DNA of 64,000 nucleotides from Sandaracinobacteroides hominis (GTDB lineage Bacteria > Pseudomonadota > Alphaproteobacteria > Sphingomonadales > Sphingomonadaceae), in assembly GCF_016464365.1 (NCBI RefSeq), contig NZ_JADCUC010000009.1, positions 1 to 64,000 of the forward strand. Direction: 5' to 3'. How positions within the stretch are numbered: the first letter of the stretch is position 1; each line of letters begins with the position of its first letter. The position numbers were made by a program, and so were the translations under genes. The notes under the pieces are model-generated. The model saw only the letters and a list, made by a program, of their open reading frames with translations. It did no database searches and was not told where the DNA came from. Positions 32,855 through 40,978 of this stretch are shown piece after piece.

Positions 32855-34038
32855 GCCGCCTTCGGCACCTCGAAGGCGGCAGCGGCGGCGGAGAGCTTTT
32901 CCACGAACTCGCGGATGTGCGATTCCTCGACGTTGAGCGGCGGGAACACGCGCACGACATTCTCGCCGGCCGACACCGTCAGCAGGCCGAAATTGTCGCG
33001 GCAGTGGGCGACGAAGGCGCGGCTGTCGGCGTTCAGCTTCAGGCCGAGCATCAGGCCCATGCCACGGATGCTGTCGAACAGATCGTGGTTGGGGATCATC
33101 TGCTCCAGCGCGGCACGCAGGCGGTCGCTTTTTTCGCGGACGTTGGCGAGGAATTCCGGCGTGGCGACGATATCCAGCACGGCACCTGCGGCGGCCATCG
33201 CCAGCGGGTTGCCGCCATAGGTGGAGCCGTGCGTGCCGACGACCATCCCGGTCGCGGCCTTTTCGGTGGCAAGGCAGGCGCCGACGGGGAAGCCGCCGCC
33301 GATACCCTTGGCGACGGCCATGATATCCGGCGTGATGCCATATTGTTCATAGGCGAACAGCGTGCCGGTGCGGGCGACGCCGGTCTGCACTTCATCGAAC
33401 ACCAGCATCAGGCCGTGCTGGTCGGCGAGCTTGCGCAGGCCCTGCAGGAACTCCTGTGTACCGGCGCGGATGCCACCTTCGCCCTGGATCGGTTCCACCA
33501 GGAAGCCGGCGGTGTTGTCGTCGATGGCGGCCTCTGCGGCAGCGAGATCGTTGAACTGCACGACATGGAACCAGTCCGGCAGCGGTTCGAAGCCCTTGCG
33601 CAGCTTTTCCTGATCGGTGGCGGAAATGCCCGCCATCGTCCGGCCGTGGAAGGCGTTGGAGAAGCTGATCAGCTTGTAGCGCTGTGGGTTGCCGGTGGCG
33701 TAGTGGTAGGCGCGCGCCGTCTTCACCGCGCACTCGACGGCTTCGGCGCCGGAGTTGGTGAAGAAGACGGTGTCGGCGAAGGTGAGCGCCACCAGACGTT
33801 CTGCGACTGCCATCTGCTGCGGCGAGCCGTAGAGGTTGGAGACGTGCATCAGCGTTGCCGCCTGATCCTGGATCGCCCTGGTGAGGTGCGGGTGGTTGTG
33901 GCCCAGCGCGTTGACGGCGATGCCGCTGGCGAAATCGAGCCAGCGGTTGCCGGCTGCGTCGAACAGATAGGCGCCCTCCCCGCGCACCGGCGCGAACGCA
34001 CACCGGGGGTAAACGGGCATGAGAGGGGAAATGGCCAT
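32851..34038 (-). CDS. argD: Acetylornithine / succinyldiaminopimelate aminotransferase
   Basis: A 395-residue class III PLP aminotransferase of arginine (and possibly lysine) synthesis. The motifs are VFFTNSGAEAVECAVKTAR, the FHGRTMAGISATDQ region, LVFDEVQTGVARTG and the PLP-lysine segment MAVAKGIGGGFPVGA. It is the first gene of the operon, which begins after the terminator at 34094-34115. Confidence 0.95.
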   Translation of the reverse strand: MAISPLMPVYPRCAFAPVRGEGAYLFDAAGNRWLDFASGIAVNALGHNHPHLTRAIQDQAATLMHVSNLYGSPQQMAVAERLVALTFADTVFFTNSGAEAVECAVKTARAYHYATGNPQRYKLISFSNAFHGRTMAGISATDQEKLRKGFEPLPDWFHVVQFNDLAAAEAAIDDNTAGFLVEPIQGEGGIRAGTQEFLQGLRKLADQHGLMLVFDEVQTGVARTGTLFAYEQYGITPDIMAVAKGIGGGFPVGACLATEKAATGMVVGTHGSTYGGNPLAMAAAGAVLDIVATPEFLANVREKSDRLRAALEQMIPNHDLFDSIRGMGLMLGLKLNADSRAFVAHCRDNFGLLTVSAGENVVRVFPPLNVEESHIREFVEKLSAAAAAFEVPKAA

Positions 34039-34093
34039 GCTGTCCTCGCGCTGTAGCTTCGGCTGATGCCGAATGGGGCTCCTGAAACGAAAA

Positions 34094-34115
34094 GAGGCGG
34101 CGCTTCCGCCGCCTC
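34094..34115 (-). terminator. Terminator between ABC permease and argD
   Basis: GAGGCGGCG (34094-34102), loop CTTC, and CGCCGCCTC (34107-34115) are followed on the minus strand by TTTTCGTTT. It ends the transcript of the upstream permease gene, so argD needs its own promoter. Confidence 0.8.
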
Positions 34116-34139
34116 AGCTATGGTTGCGGACATAGCGGC

Positions 34140-34979
34140 TCAGGCGCGCAATTTCCACCCCGATTTGAGCAGCGCATAGGCGAGCGCCCAGAAGGCGGCG
34201 CAAAGTCCGCCGACGATGATCGCGCCCAGCAGCGGCGGCGCCTCTGCCACGCCGATGAAGCCGGCGCGGAAACCGTCGATCATGTAGAAGAAGGGATTGC
34301 CCCGGCTGATCGCCTGCATGACCGGGGGCAGGCGATCGATCGCATAGAAGGTGCCGGACAGCAGGGTGAGCGGCTGCACGAGGAAGTTTGTGACGGCAGC
34401 GCCATGATCGAACTTGTCGGCCCAGATGCCTGTCAGCACGCCGAGCAGGCCCAGCATCAGCGCACCGGCGGTGCCGAAGAAGAAGACCTGCAGCGGGTTG
34501 GCGACGGAGACATCGACGCCCGGCCACAACAGCATCGCAAGCCAGATGGCGATCCCCACCAGCCAGGCGCGGGTGACGGCGCCGGCGGCATAGCAGAACA
34601 GCAGCTCGCCATGGCTGAGCGGCGGCATCAGCACATCGACGATGGTGCCCTGCACCTTGGCGATGATGATCGACGACAGCGAATTCTGGAACGCATTCTG
34701 CACCATGCCCATGATGATGAGGCCGGGCGCAAGGAACGTGGCATAGGGGAAGCCCAGCACATTCCCCTTGGCGCTGCCGAGCGCCAGCGTGAAGATGGCA
34801 AGGAACATCATGGTGGTGATGGCCGGCGCCCAGATGGTCTGTGTCTGCACCTTGAAGAAGCGGCGCACTTCTTTCATATAGAGCGTGCGTATTCCCAGCC
34901 AGTTGACGCCGAGAATGACCGGAACCCCGGGTTCCGGATGGACAGGCGCTTCGGATTGGGGTGACACGGGTGCTTGCAT
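34140..34979 (-). CDS. ABC-2-type transporter permease
   Basis: A 279-residue integral membrane protein of the ABC-2 family with six probable membrane helices. Family regions are YMKEVRRFFKVQTQTIWAP before the first helix, ATFLAPGLIIMGMVQNAFQN and ISRGNPFFYMIDGFRAGFIG near the C-terminus. The ATG at 34979 (MQAPVSPQSEAP) was chosen; homology begins about 20 residues later. No ATP-binding subunit lies next to it here. The gene is divergent from gcrA. Confidence 0.85.
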   Translation of the reverse strand: MQAPVSPQSEAPVHPEPGVPVILGVNWLGIRTLYMKEVRRFFKVQTQTIWAPAITTMMFLAIFTLALGSAKGNVLGFPYATFLAPGLIIMGMVQNAFQNSLSSIIIAKVQGTIVDVLMPPLSHGELLFCYAAGAVTRAWLVGIAIWLAMLLWPGVDVSVANPLQVFFFGTAGALMLGLLGVLTGIWADKFDHGAAVTNFLVQPLTLLSGTFYAIDRLPPVMQAISRGNPFFYMIDGFRAGFIGVAEAPPLLGAIIVGGLCAAFWALAYALLKSGWKLRA

Positions 34980-35044
34980 GGCTGAAGCCGTCCTATCCGG
35001 CGCAAACGGGCCGGGCAAGCGCACACTGACTAGCGGGAGCCGAA

Positions 35045-35635
35045 ATGGCCTGGACTGACGAGCGCATCGCTCAGCTGAAGCAATATTGGGAAGAAGGCCG
35101 CTCTGCGAGCCAGATCGCGGAACTGCTGGGCGAAGGACTTTCGCGCAATGCCGTGATCGGCAAGGCGCACCGGCTGGGGCTGGCATCGCGCCCGTCGCCG
35201 CTGAAGACCGGCGAGCCCAAGAGCAGCGAGCCGAAGGCGGCCGCGCCGAAGGCCGAGCCACGCGTGGCAGCGCCGAGGCCGGCGCCTGCGCCGCGTGTCG
35301 CGGAAGCCCCGGCCGTGGCGCCTGCGCCGGCGGCCGTTGCCGCCCCGGTTTCGGCGCCGATGTCCTCTGCCGTGCCGGTGATGCCGGCGCCGCGCGCTGC
35401 GCCGCGTGCCAAGGGCGCGCGGGTGACGCTGCTCGATCTCAACGACCGGATCTGCAAGTGGCCGATCGGGCACCCGGACGAAGCGGATTTCCATTTCTGC
35501 GGCAAGCCCGTGAATCCCGGTTTCCCCTATTGCGGGGAGCATTGCCTGGTGGCGTATCAGGCGCAGATGCCGCGTCGGGATCGGCCGGCCGGGCCGCCGA
35601 GGCCGTTCGGGCCGAACTTGCCGCGTCCGCGTTGA
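35045..35635 (+). CDS. gcrA: GcrA cell-cycle regulator
   Basis: A 196-residue alphaproteobacterial regulator that binds sigma70-RNA polymerase at methylated GANTC promoters. The N-terminal HTH is MAWTDERIAQLKQYWEEGRS with SRNAVIGKAHRLGLASR. A long Ala/Pro-rich linker follows (residues 55-125). The C-terminal sigma-interacting domain has LNDRICKWPIGHPDEADFHF and CGKPV/YCGEHC cysteines. Its presence supports an alphaproteobacterial host. No GANTC site was seen in the 65 bases upstream. Confidence 0.93.
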   Translation: MAWTDERIAQLKQYWEEGRSASQIAELLGEGLSRNAVIGKAHRLGLASRPSPLKTGEPKSSEPKAAAPKAEPRVAAPRPAPAPRVAEAPAVAPAPAAVAAPVSAPMSSAVPVMPAPRAAPRAKGARVTLLDLNDRICKWPIGHPDEADFHFCGKPVNPGFPYCGEHCLVAYQAQMPRRDRPAGPPRPFGPNLPRPR

Positions 35636-35791
35636 CGCCCTGCGTTAACGCGGAAGCCGGCTGCGATTAGCGCAAAGCGCTAACTCGCAGACTCGGCGTC
35701 GCGGCGCGGCCCCCTGCCTTCGCTGACGGCTTTTGCGTTGAGGCGCGGCCGCGGGCTGAGACCGCGAGTCCGCTCCGGAGACGGCAGGAAG

Positions 35792-35900
35792 GCAGGAAGG
35801 TTGCGGGCAAAGCCCGCTCGTCGGACGTGTCGCCTGGCTCCGCCAGGCGCACGCCGGCCGGGCTTGCGCGGACTCGCGCGTTTTGGCTTCGCCAAAAGCG
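35792..35900 (-). repeat. Intergenic repeat family 1, copy C
   Basis: On the minus strand it repeats the order seen in copy A (CGACGCTTTTGGCGAAGCC) and copy B (GCCCGGCCGGCGTGCG, CTGGCGGAGCCAGGCGACAC, CGTCCGACGAGCGGGCTTTG, CCCGCAACCTTCCT). Identity to copy B over 35794-35863 is 69 of 70 by my count. Confidence 0.8.
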
Positions 35901-35923
35901 TCGGCCGCTTCAGCCAAAAAAAT

Positions 35924-35947
35924 CCCCGGCAGGTTTCCCTGCCGGGG
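35924..35947 (-). terminator. Strong terminator of glnK-amtB
   Basis: CCCCGGCAGG (35924-35933), loop TTTC, and CCTGCCGGGG (35938-35947) form a perfect 10-bp stem, followed on the minus strand by ATTTTTTT. It lies about 95 bases after the amtB stop. Confidence 0.85.
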
Positions 35948-36040
35948 AGGTTGGTTCCTTGGGGAGGAACTTGGGGGCCGGGCTTGGAATTTCCGGCCGA
36001 TCTGGGGGGAGCCGCATTGCCTTAGTGCGCGGCTCCGAAC

Positions 36041-37450
36041 TCAATAATTGTAGGCGCGTTCCCCATGCTCGGCGAGGTCGAGGCCCTCGCGCTCGGCTTC
36101 GGGGGAGGCACGCAGGCCGGTGAGGGCCTTGGCAATGTAGAAGGCGATGGCTGCGCCGACTGCCGACCAGACGATGGCGACGACGACCGACTTCACCTGG
36201 ATCCACAGCTGGGAGGCGAGGACATAATCTTCTCCGGCAGGTCCGCCGAGCACGGCCAGCATGGTGAAGGCGGTGCCGATCGAGCCGATGATGCCGCCGA
36301 TGCCGTGGATGCCGAACACGTCGAGCGAGTCGTCGAAGCCGAGCTTCGGCTTAACCTTCATCACGAAGAGGCAGCAGGCGACGGCAGCGATGGCACCGAG
36401 CAGGATGGCGCCGAACGGACCGGAGTTGCCGGCCGCCGGTGTGACGGCGACGAGGCCGGCAATGGCGCCCGAGCAGGCCCCCAGCAGCGAGCCGGAGTGG
36501 CCCAGCAGCTTTTCGGTGAGCATCCAGAAGAGGACGCCGGCGGCCGTTGCCGTGAAGGTGTTGATGAGGGCGAGACCGGCCGACCCATTGGCCTCGAGCG
36601 CCGAGCCGGCGTTGAAGCCGAACCAGCCAACCCACAGCAGGCCGGTGCCGATCAGCGTCATCGTCAGCGAGTGCGGCGCCATCAGTTCCTTCTGGTAGCC
36701 GATGCGCTTGCCGAGGATGATGCAGCCCACCAGCGCCGAGACACCTGCGTTGATGTGGACCACGGTGCCGCCCGCGAAGTCGAGAGCGCCCCAGCCGAAG
36801 ATCAGGCCGGTGGCGGCATCGTCACCGCCCAGATACCAGACCATGTGCGCGATCGGGTAGTAGACGATGGTGAGCCAGACGATGGCGAACACCATCAGCG
36901 CGGAGAATTTCATCCGCTCGACAAGGCCGCCGACGACCAGCGCCACGGTGATGGCAGAGAAGGTCATCTGGAAGGCGATGAAGACGAACTCGGGAATGAC
37001 GACGCCATCGGTGAAGGTGGCGACATTGGAATCCGCGGTGACGCCGGCCAGGAAGAACTTGCCGGTCGAGATGAACTGGTTGAAGTCCCCGCCGAAGGAG
37101 AGGCTGTAGCCGAACATCACCCACATCAGCATCGCGAGTGCGGCGACGGCGGTGATCTGGGTGAGGACCGAGGCCATGTTCTTGGTGCGGACGAGGCCGC
37201 CGTAGAAGAGGGCGAGGCCGGGGACGATCATCGCCATGACGAGGACGGTGGCCGTCATCATCCAGGCGGTGTCACCCTTGTTCGGAACGGGTGCTTCGGC
37301 GACGGCCGCGGCCACGGGAGCAGCGGCGGCGACCGCCGCATCGGTAGCGACGGCGACGGCTTCCTGGGCATGGGCGGGGGCGACAAGCGCCACCCCGGCA
37401 AGGCCCAGCCCCAGGGCAAGCCTGCCCCAGCTAAGCTGTGGGAACTGCAT
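36041..37450 (-). CDS. amtB: Ammonium transporter
   Basis: A 469-residue Amt-family channel with a cleavable signal peptide (ending near APAHAQ), an Ala-rich linker and eleven membrane helices. Typical motifs are VPGLALFYGGLVRTKNMASV, the twin-His pore region FAGGTVVHINAGVSALVG, FNAGSALEANGSAGLA and FGIHGIGGIIGSIGTA. A strong AAGGAGGG ribosome site sets the start at 37450; the frame is open back to the glnK stop. It is in an operon behind glnK, which regulates it by direct binding. Confidence 0.95.
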   Translation of the reverse strand: MQFPQLSWGRLALGLGLAGVALVAPAHAQEAVAVATDAAVAAAAPVAAAVAEAPVPNKGDTAWMMTATVLVMAMIVPGLALFYGGLVRTKNMASVLTQITAVAALAMLMWVMFGYSLSFGGDFNQFISTGKFFLAGVTADSNVATFTDGVVIPEFVFIAFQMTFSAITVALVVGGLVERMKFSALMVFAIVWLTIVYYPIAHMVWYLGGDDAATGLIFGWGALDFAGGTVVHINAGVSALVGCIILGKRIGYQKELMAPHSLTMTLIGTGLLWVGWFGFNAGSALEANGSAGLALINTFTATAAGVLFWMLTEKLLGHSGSLLGACSGAIAGLVAVTPAAGNSGPFGAILLGAIAAVACCLFVMKVKPKLGFDDSLDVFGIHGIGGIIGSIGTAFTMLAVLGGPAGEDYVLASQLWIQVKSVVVAIVWSAVGAAIAFYIAKALTGLRASPEAEREGLDLAEHGERAYNY

Positions 37451-37497
37451 CAAAGACCCCTCCTTGAACTGTTTTTGGGAGTGTGATTCGAGCGGCA

Positions 37498-37836
37498 TCA
37501 GAGCGCCGTCTCGTTGGTTTCGCCGGTGCGGATGCGCACCACGCCGCCGACATCGAAGATGAAGATCTTGCCGTCGCCGATCGCGCCGGTGTGGGCAGAT
37601 TGCTGGATGGCTTCGACCGCGCGGGGCGCCAGATCGGCTGCGACGGCGATTTCGATCTTCACCTTGGGCACCATGTTGGTGGTATATTCAGCGCCGCGGT
37701 AAATTTCGGTCTGGCCCTTCTGGCGGCCGAAACCCTTCACCTCGGTCACGGTCATGCCCGTCACGCCGAGCGCGGTCAGCGCTTCGCGGACGTCGTCGAG
37801 CTTGAACGGCTTGATGACGGCTACGATGAATTTCAC
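37498..37836 (-). CDS. glnK: Nitrogen regulatory protein P-II
   Basis: A 112-residue P-II trimer protein, the exact usual length when the GTG at 37836 is taken as start (VKFIVAVIKPFKLDDVREAL). The T-loop FGRQKGQTEIYRGAEYTTNM carries the uridylylation Tyr, and the C-terminal GKIFIFDVGGVVRIRTGE is complete. P-II senses 2-oxoglutarate and ATP/ADP and gates AmtB, encoded 47 bases downstream. The upstream sigma-54 promoter sequence fits nitrogen-starvation control. Confidence 0.95.
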   Translation of the reverse strand: MKFIVAVIKPFKLDDVREALTALGVTGMTVTEVKGFGRQKGQTEIYRGAEYTTNMVPKVKIEIAVAADLAPRAVEAIQQSAHTGAIGDGKIFIFDVGGVVRIRTGETNETAL

Positions 37837-37899
37837 GTCGACCCTTCCCTTCCCGAACCTGCGGCCTTTCGTGCAAGGCACGCCAGCCGTTCATTGGTT

Positions 37900-37917
37900 A
37901 TGCAGGAAGTGTGCCAA
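37900..37917 (-). promoter_or_regulatory. Sigma-54 (RpoN) promoter for glnK-amtB
   Basis: On the minus strand the bases read TTGGCACACTTCCTGCAT, matching TGGCAC-N5-TTGC-like consensus with GG and GC exactly at the -24/-12 spacing. It lies about 64 bases before the glnK start. NtrC would be expected to bind upstream; TGCACTGCAAC near 37940-37955 is only a weak half-site. Confidence 0.75.
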
Positions 37918-38001
37918 CTTTCTTCCAAGCGGAACTTCGGTTGCAGTGCAGCAAAAACTGTCACGAAAGTGCCCAAAATCTCGGCAGGGTCTGGAATGGC
38001 C

Positions 38002-38217
38002 TCAGTCGCTTGCCTCATTTTCGGGCAATCCAAGGAGGCCCCTGGCTGCAGGCAGGTCGTCGGCAATCACCATCAACCGAATTCCGGGAAATCCACCGCC
38101 CAGCAGGCCGGAAAAGCCTTCATCGAAAAGCACGGCCTCGATTCCGGCCGCGGCAAGGCGGCCACGGAGGATCTGCGCCAATGCCACGTCTGTCACCGTC
38201 GTGAGCTCTGCCAGCAT
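38002..38217 (-). CDS. DUF2007-family protein
   Basis: A 71-residue protein, MLAELTTVTDVALAQILRGR with AAAGIEAVLFDEG and GIRLMVIADDLPAARGLL, matching the DUF2007 'putative signal transducing protein' fold (a small PII-like ferredoxin-like domain). The ATG overlaps the tldD stop (TGATG). It probably acts with or is just co-expressed with TldD; the function is unknown. Confidence 0.8.
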   Translation of the reverse strand: MLAELTTVTDVALAQILRGRLAAAGIEAVLFDEGFSGLLGGGFPGIRLMVIADDLPAARGLLGLPENEASD

Positions 38218-39623
38218 CAGGCCGTGCCGCCGATGGTCAGCCCTTCCACCAGCAGCGTTGGCTGACCCACGCCGGCGGGCACCGACTGGCCGCCCTTGCC
38301 GCAGGTGCCGATTCCCTCGTCCAGCTCCATATCGTTGCCGATGGCGGCGATTTTCTGCATCACCGCCGGGCCGTTGCCGATAAGGGTGGCGCCCTTCACC
38401 GGGGCGCCGAGCTTGCCCTCCTCGATCAGATAGGCCTCGGTGCAGCTGAAGACGAACTTGCCGGAGACGATGTCGACCTGGCCGCCGCCGAAGCTCTTCG
38501 CAAAGATGCCGCGCTTGACGCTGCGCAGGATTTCGCCCGGATCCTCGGTGCCGGCCGCCATGAAGGTGTTGGTCATGCGCGGCATTGGCGGGTGGCGGAA
38601 GCTTTCGCGCCGGCCGTTGCCGGTGGCCTCCACGCCCATCAGCCGCGCGTTCATGCGATCCTGCATATAGCCCTTCAATATCCCGTCCTCGATCAGCACG
38701 GTGCGCGAGGTGGGGGTGCCTTCGTCGTCCACCGAAAGCGAGCCGCGCCGGTCTGGAAGGCTGCCGTCGTCGATGACGGTGACGCCGCGCGACGCGACCT
38801 GTTCGCCGACGCGGCCGGAGAAGGCGGAGGTGCCCTTGCGGTTGAAGTCGCCTTCGAGGCCGTGGCCGACGGCTTCGTGCAGGAGGATGCCGGGCCAGCC
38901 GGGGCCGAGCACCACGGGCATGACGCCGGCAGGCGCCGGGACGGCTTCGAGATTGGTGAGCGCCTGCGCCAGCGCGAGGTCGATCGCGCGCTGCCACTCG
39001 CTCTCGTCGAACAGCTTGTCGTAGAGCGCGCGGCCGCCGAAGCCCCAGCTGCCGGATTCGCGGCGGCCGTCCTTTTCGGCGACAATGCCGACGTTGAGGC
39101 GGACGAGGGGCCGGATGTCCTTCACCTTCAGACCATCGGCGCGGATGATTTCCACATGGCTCCAGCTGGCGGCGAGGCTGGCGGTTACCTGCACGACACG
39201 GGAGTCGCGGGCGCGGGCGGCCGCGTCGATCTTTGCCAGCAGCTCGACCTTGGTGGCGAAGGGGACGGCGGAAAGCGGATCGGCATCCGTGTAGAGGCGC
39301 CGGTTGGTGCCGCGCGGGGCGATGGCCGGGGTGTGGGCGCCGGCGGATTTCACCACTGCCAGGGTTTCCGCGGCGCGGCGGATGGCACCGGCGCTGATCT
39401 CGTTGGCGTGGGCATAGCCGCTGACGTCGCCGGCGACGCCGCGCAGGCCAAAGCCCTTGGTCTGGTCGAAGCTGGCGGTCTTCAGCCGGCCGTCGTCGAA
39501 GGCGAAGCTCTCCGAGACGGCGGCCTGCAGATAGAGTTCGCCGTCCTCCAGCCCGGCAAGCGCATCGCGGGTGAGGCGTTCGGCCTCGGCGGGATCGAGT
39601 TCGGCGTAGAGCAGATTGTCCAT
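38217..39623 (-). CDS. tldD: Metalloprotease TldD
   Basis: A 468-residue protein of the TldD/PmbA family, which with TldE degrades peptides such as microcin precursors and CcdA. The zinc motif is HEAVGHGLEGD. Other family motifs are FGLRGVAGDVSGYAHAN, FSGRVGEQVASRGVTVIDDG, MPRMTNTFMAAG and CGKGGQSVPAGVGQPTLLVE. The partner tldE/pmbA is not in the window. Confidence 0.94.
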   Translation of the reverse strand: MDNLLYAELDPAEAERLTRDALAGLEDGELYLQAAVSESFAFDDGRLKTASFDQTKGFGLRGVAGDVSGYAHANEISAGAIRRAAETLAVVKSAGAHTPAIAPRGTNRRLYTDADPLSAVPFATKVELLAKIDAAARARDSRVVQVTASLAASWSHVEIIRADGLKVKDIRPLVRLNVGIVAEKDGRRESGSWGFGGRALYDKLFDESEWQRAIDLALAQALTNLEAVPAPAGVMPVVLGPGWPGILLHEAVGHGLEGDFNRKGTSAFSGRVGEQVASRGVTVIDDGSLPDRRGSLSVDDEGTPTSRTVLIEDGILKGYMQDRMNARLMGVEATGNGRRESFRHPPMPRMTNTFMAAGTEDPGEILRSVKRGIFAKSFGGGQVDIVSGKFVFSCTEAYLIEEGKLGAPVKGATLIGNGPAVMQKIAAIGNDMELDEGIGTCGKGGQSVPAGVGQPTLLVEGLTIGGTA

Positions 39624-39873
39624 CTGCCCGAAATAGGCCTTCGGGCGTCAAAGGCAATGTGGAGCGCTTGACGGGGGTTGGGCCCGCTCCCGCTGTGGCT
39701 GTCGGAACGTTGGGGCATGCGGTTTTGGGCAAGCGGATTGCGGGTGGAGGGGTGTTGCCGGTGGCGGGACCGCCGGTTTCTGCGGGAGATTTACGCCCTG
39801 CAGCTGGACCGGACAGCGCGGCGCCATCGCGACTGCACTGACGAAAGAGCCGGAGCCCATCGACTAGCCTGAT

Positions 39874-40062
39874 CTAGTGGTGATCCCCGCCACCGTCGCC
39901 TTCGAGGATGAAGCGGCGGTCGCAATAGGGGCAATCGACGAAATTGCGTTCGTCGATCTGCAGCCAGACGCGGGGATGGCCGAGCGCCCCTTCATCGCCG
40001 TCGCACGCAACGCGGCGGCTGTGGACGATGCGCGTTTCGGGCGGGGGCGGTGCGGAGCTCAT
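39874..40062 (-). CDS. CHCC zinc-finger protein (NDUFS6-like)
   Basis: A 62-residue protein with one His and three Cys for zinc: VACDGDEGALGHPRVWLQID then DCPYCDRRFIL. This is the zf-CHCC domain seen in a complex I accessory subunit and in small alphaproteobacterial proteins. The C-terminal GDGGGDHH is His-rich. The role is probably linked to respiratory-complex assembly, but this is by family only. Confidence 0.85.
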   Translation of the reverse strand: MSSAPPPPETRIVHSRRVACDGDEGALGHPRVWLQIDERNFVDCPYCDRRFILEGDGGGDHH

Positions 40063-40481
40063 GTCCGGGCTCTAGCCGCATCCTTTGCTTCGGAAAAGCC
40101 CTGTCGGAGACGGCCGCACGCAGCTGCAACCTGAATGACGCTGCAGTGCAACACAGGCACGGGAGGTGGGGGCGCCACAGCCTGGCCGATGCGGTTTTGC
40201 AGAGGGTAGCGGCGGCATGGCGCCAGCTTTCCCTTTCCGAGGCTGATTCCGAGGCTGATTCCGGGGGCCGATTCTGCCGCAGTCCGGCTGCAGCCCATGC
40301 CGTTGGTCGACCCACAGATGGCGTTCGTCGAACTGCATGTCAGTCGCAGAAGCCCGGACGCTGCCTGTCGACGGAGACGCGACCGGAAAATCGGGGTCGC
40401 TACAAGCAGGGTCATGGTGCTGCCGGGGACATCAACCCCTCTCGATAACTCCCCGGCAGCATCCCCAACAGGAGACCCCCG
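40063..40481. other. Gene-free stretch before urcA
   Basis: This 419-base stretch shows no gene with support. It contains a 12-base unit TTCCGAGGCTGA repeated about 2.4 times (40235-40263). The 80 bases before urcA contain an AGGAGA ribosome site. Confidence 0.5.
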
Positions 40482-40856
40482 ATGTTTGCCCTTTCCAAGA
40501 CCCGCACCAGTATGCCCCTCGCCCTGATCGCCGCGGTTGCGATGACCTGCTTGCAGGGCGCCGCCTTTGCCGGCGTGCCCGAGGGCGGCGACTTTCGCAC
40601 CACCCAGGTTTCGACCTCCGGGCTGAACCTCGCCAATCCGGCCGACGTCGAGAAGCTCGACGCCCGGATCGAGCGGGCCGCCCGCAGCGTCTGCATGCAG
40701 GAAGACAATCGCGACCTTGCCGCCGCTACGGCCCGCGCCACGTGCGAGCGGGCCTCTATCGCCGCCGCTTCGTCAAAGCGGGACGTGCTGGTGGCGCGGG
40801 CGCAATCCGAACAGATGGCCTCCCGCGTGCAGCAGCCGGCAGGCACGGCGGAATAA
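40482..40856 (+). CDS. UrcA-family exported protein
   Basis: A 124-residue protein with a signal peptide (MPLALIAAVAMTCLQGAAFA after a basic start) and the UrcA pattern: VSTSGLNLANPADVEKLDAR, then IERAARSVCMQEDNRD and ATCERASI, with two conserved cysteines. UrcA proteins are widespread in sphingomonads and caulobacters and have no known function. A terminator follows at 40922. Confidence 0.85.
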   Translation: MFALSKTRTSMPLALIAAVAMTCLQGAAFAGVPEGGDFRTTQVSTSGLNLANPADVEKLDARIERAARSVCMQEDNRDLAAATARATCERASIAAASSKRDVLVARAQSEQMASRVQQPAGTAE

Positions 40857-40921
40857 CCTTTCCAGTTTGGCGGACGGGAGCTTGCCTGCTCCCGCCCGCC
40901 TCAACCTGTCAGTCCCACTGG

Positions 40922-40945
40922 CCCGCTTCCTTTGCCGGAAGCGGG
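40922..40945 (+). terminator. Terminator of urcA
   Basis: CCCGCTTCC (40922-40930), six-base loop, and GGAAGCGGG (40937-40945) are followed by TCATTTTCATTTT. A weaker GC-rich hairpin, CGGGAGC/GCTCCCG (40875-40894), precedes it. Confidence 0.8.
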
Positions 40946-40978
40946 TCATTTTCATTTTAGGCGATGCTTGGGGGCGTG

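Larger units (their letters stand above)
35636..36040. other. Gene-free stretch behind gcrA
   Basis: This 405-base stretch holds a TTAGCGCAAAGCGCTAA palindrome (near 35669), copy C of repeat family 1, a TTTTGGC-TTC-GCCAAAA hairpin (35881-35897), and the amtB terminator. The rest, up to 36040, shows no gene. Confidence 0.65.

Noticed and set aside
34980-35044. CcrM methylation site (GANTC) in the gcrA promoter
   Set aside because: No GANTC was found in the short region upstream of gcrA.
37870-37884. Second sigma-54-like TGGC...TTGCA sequence nearer to glnK
   Set aside because: The GG-GC spacing is two bases too short, whereas the sequence at 37900-37917 has the correct spacing.
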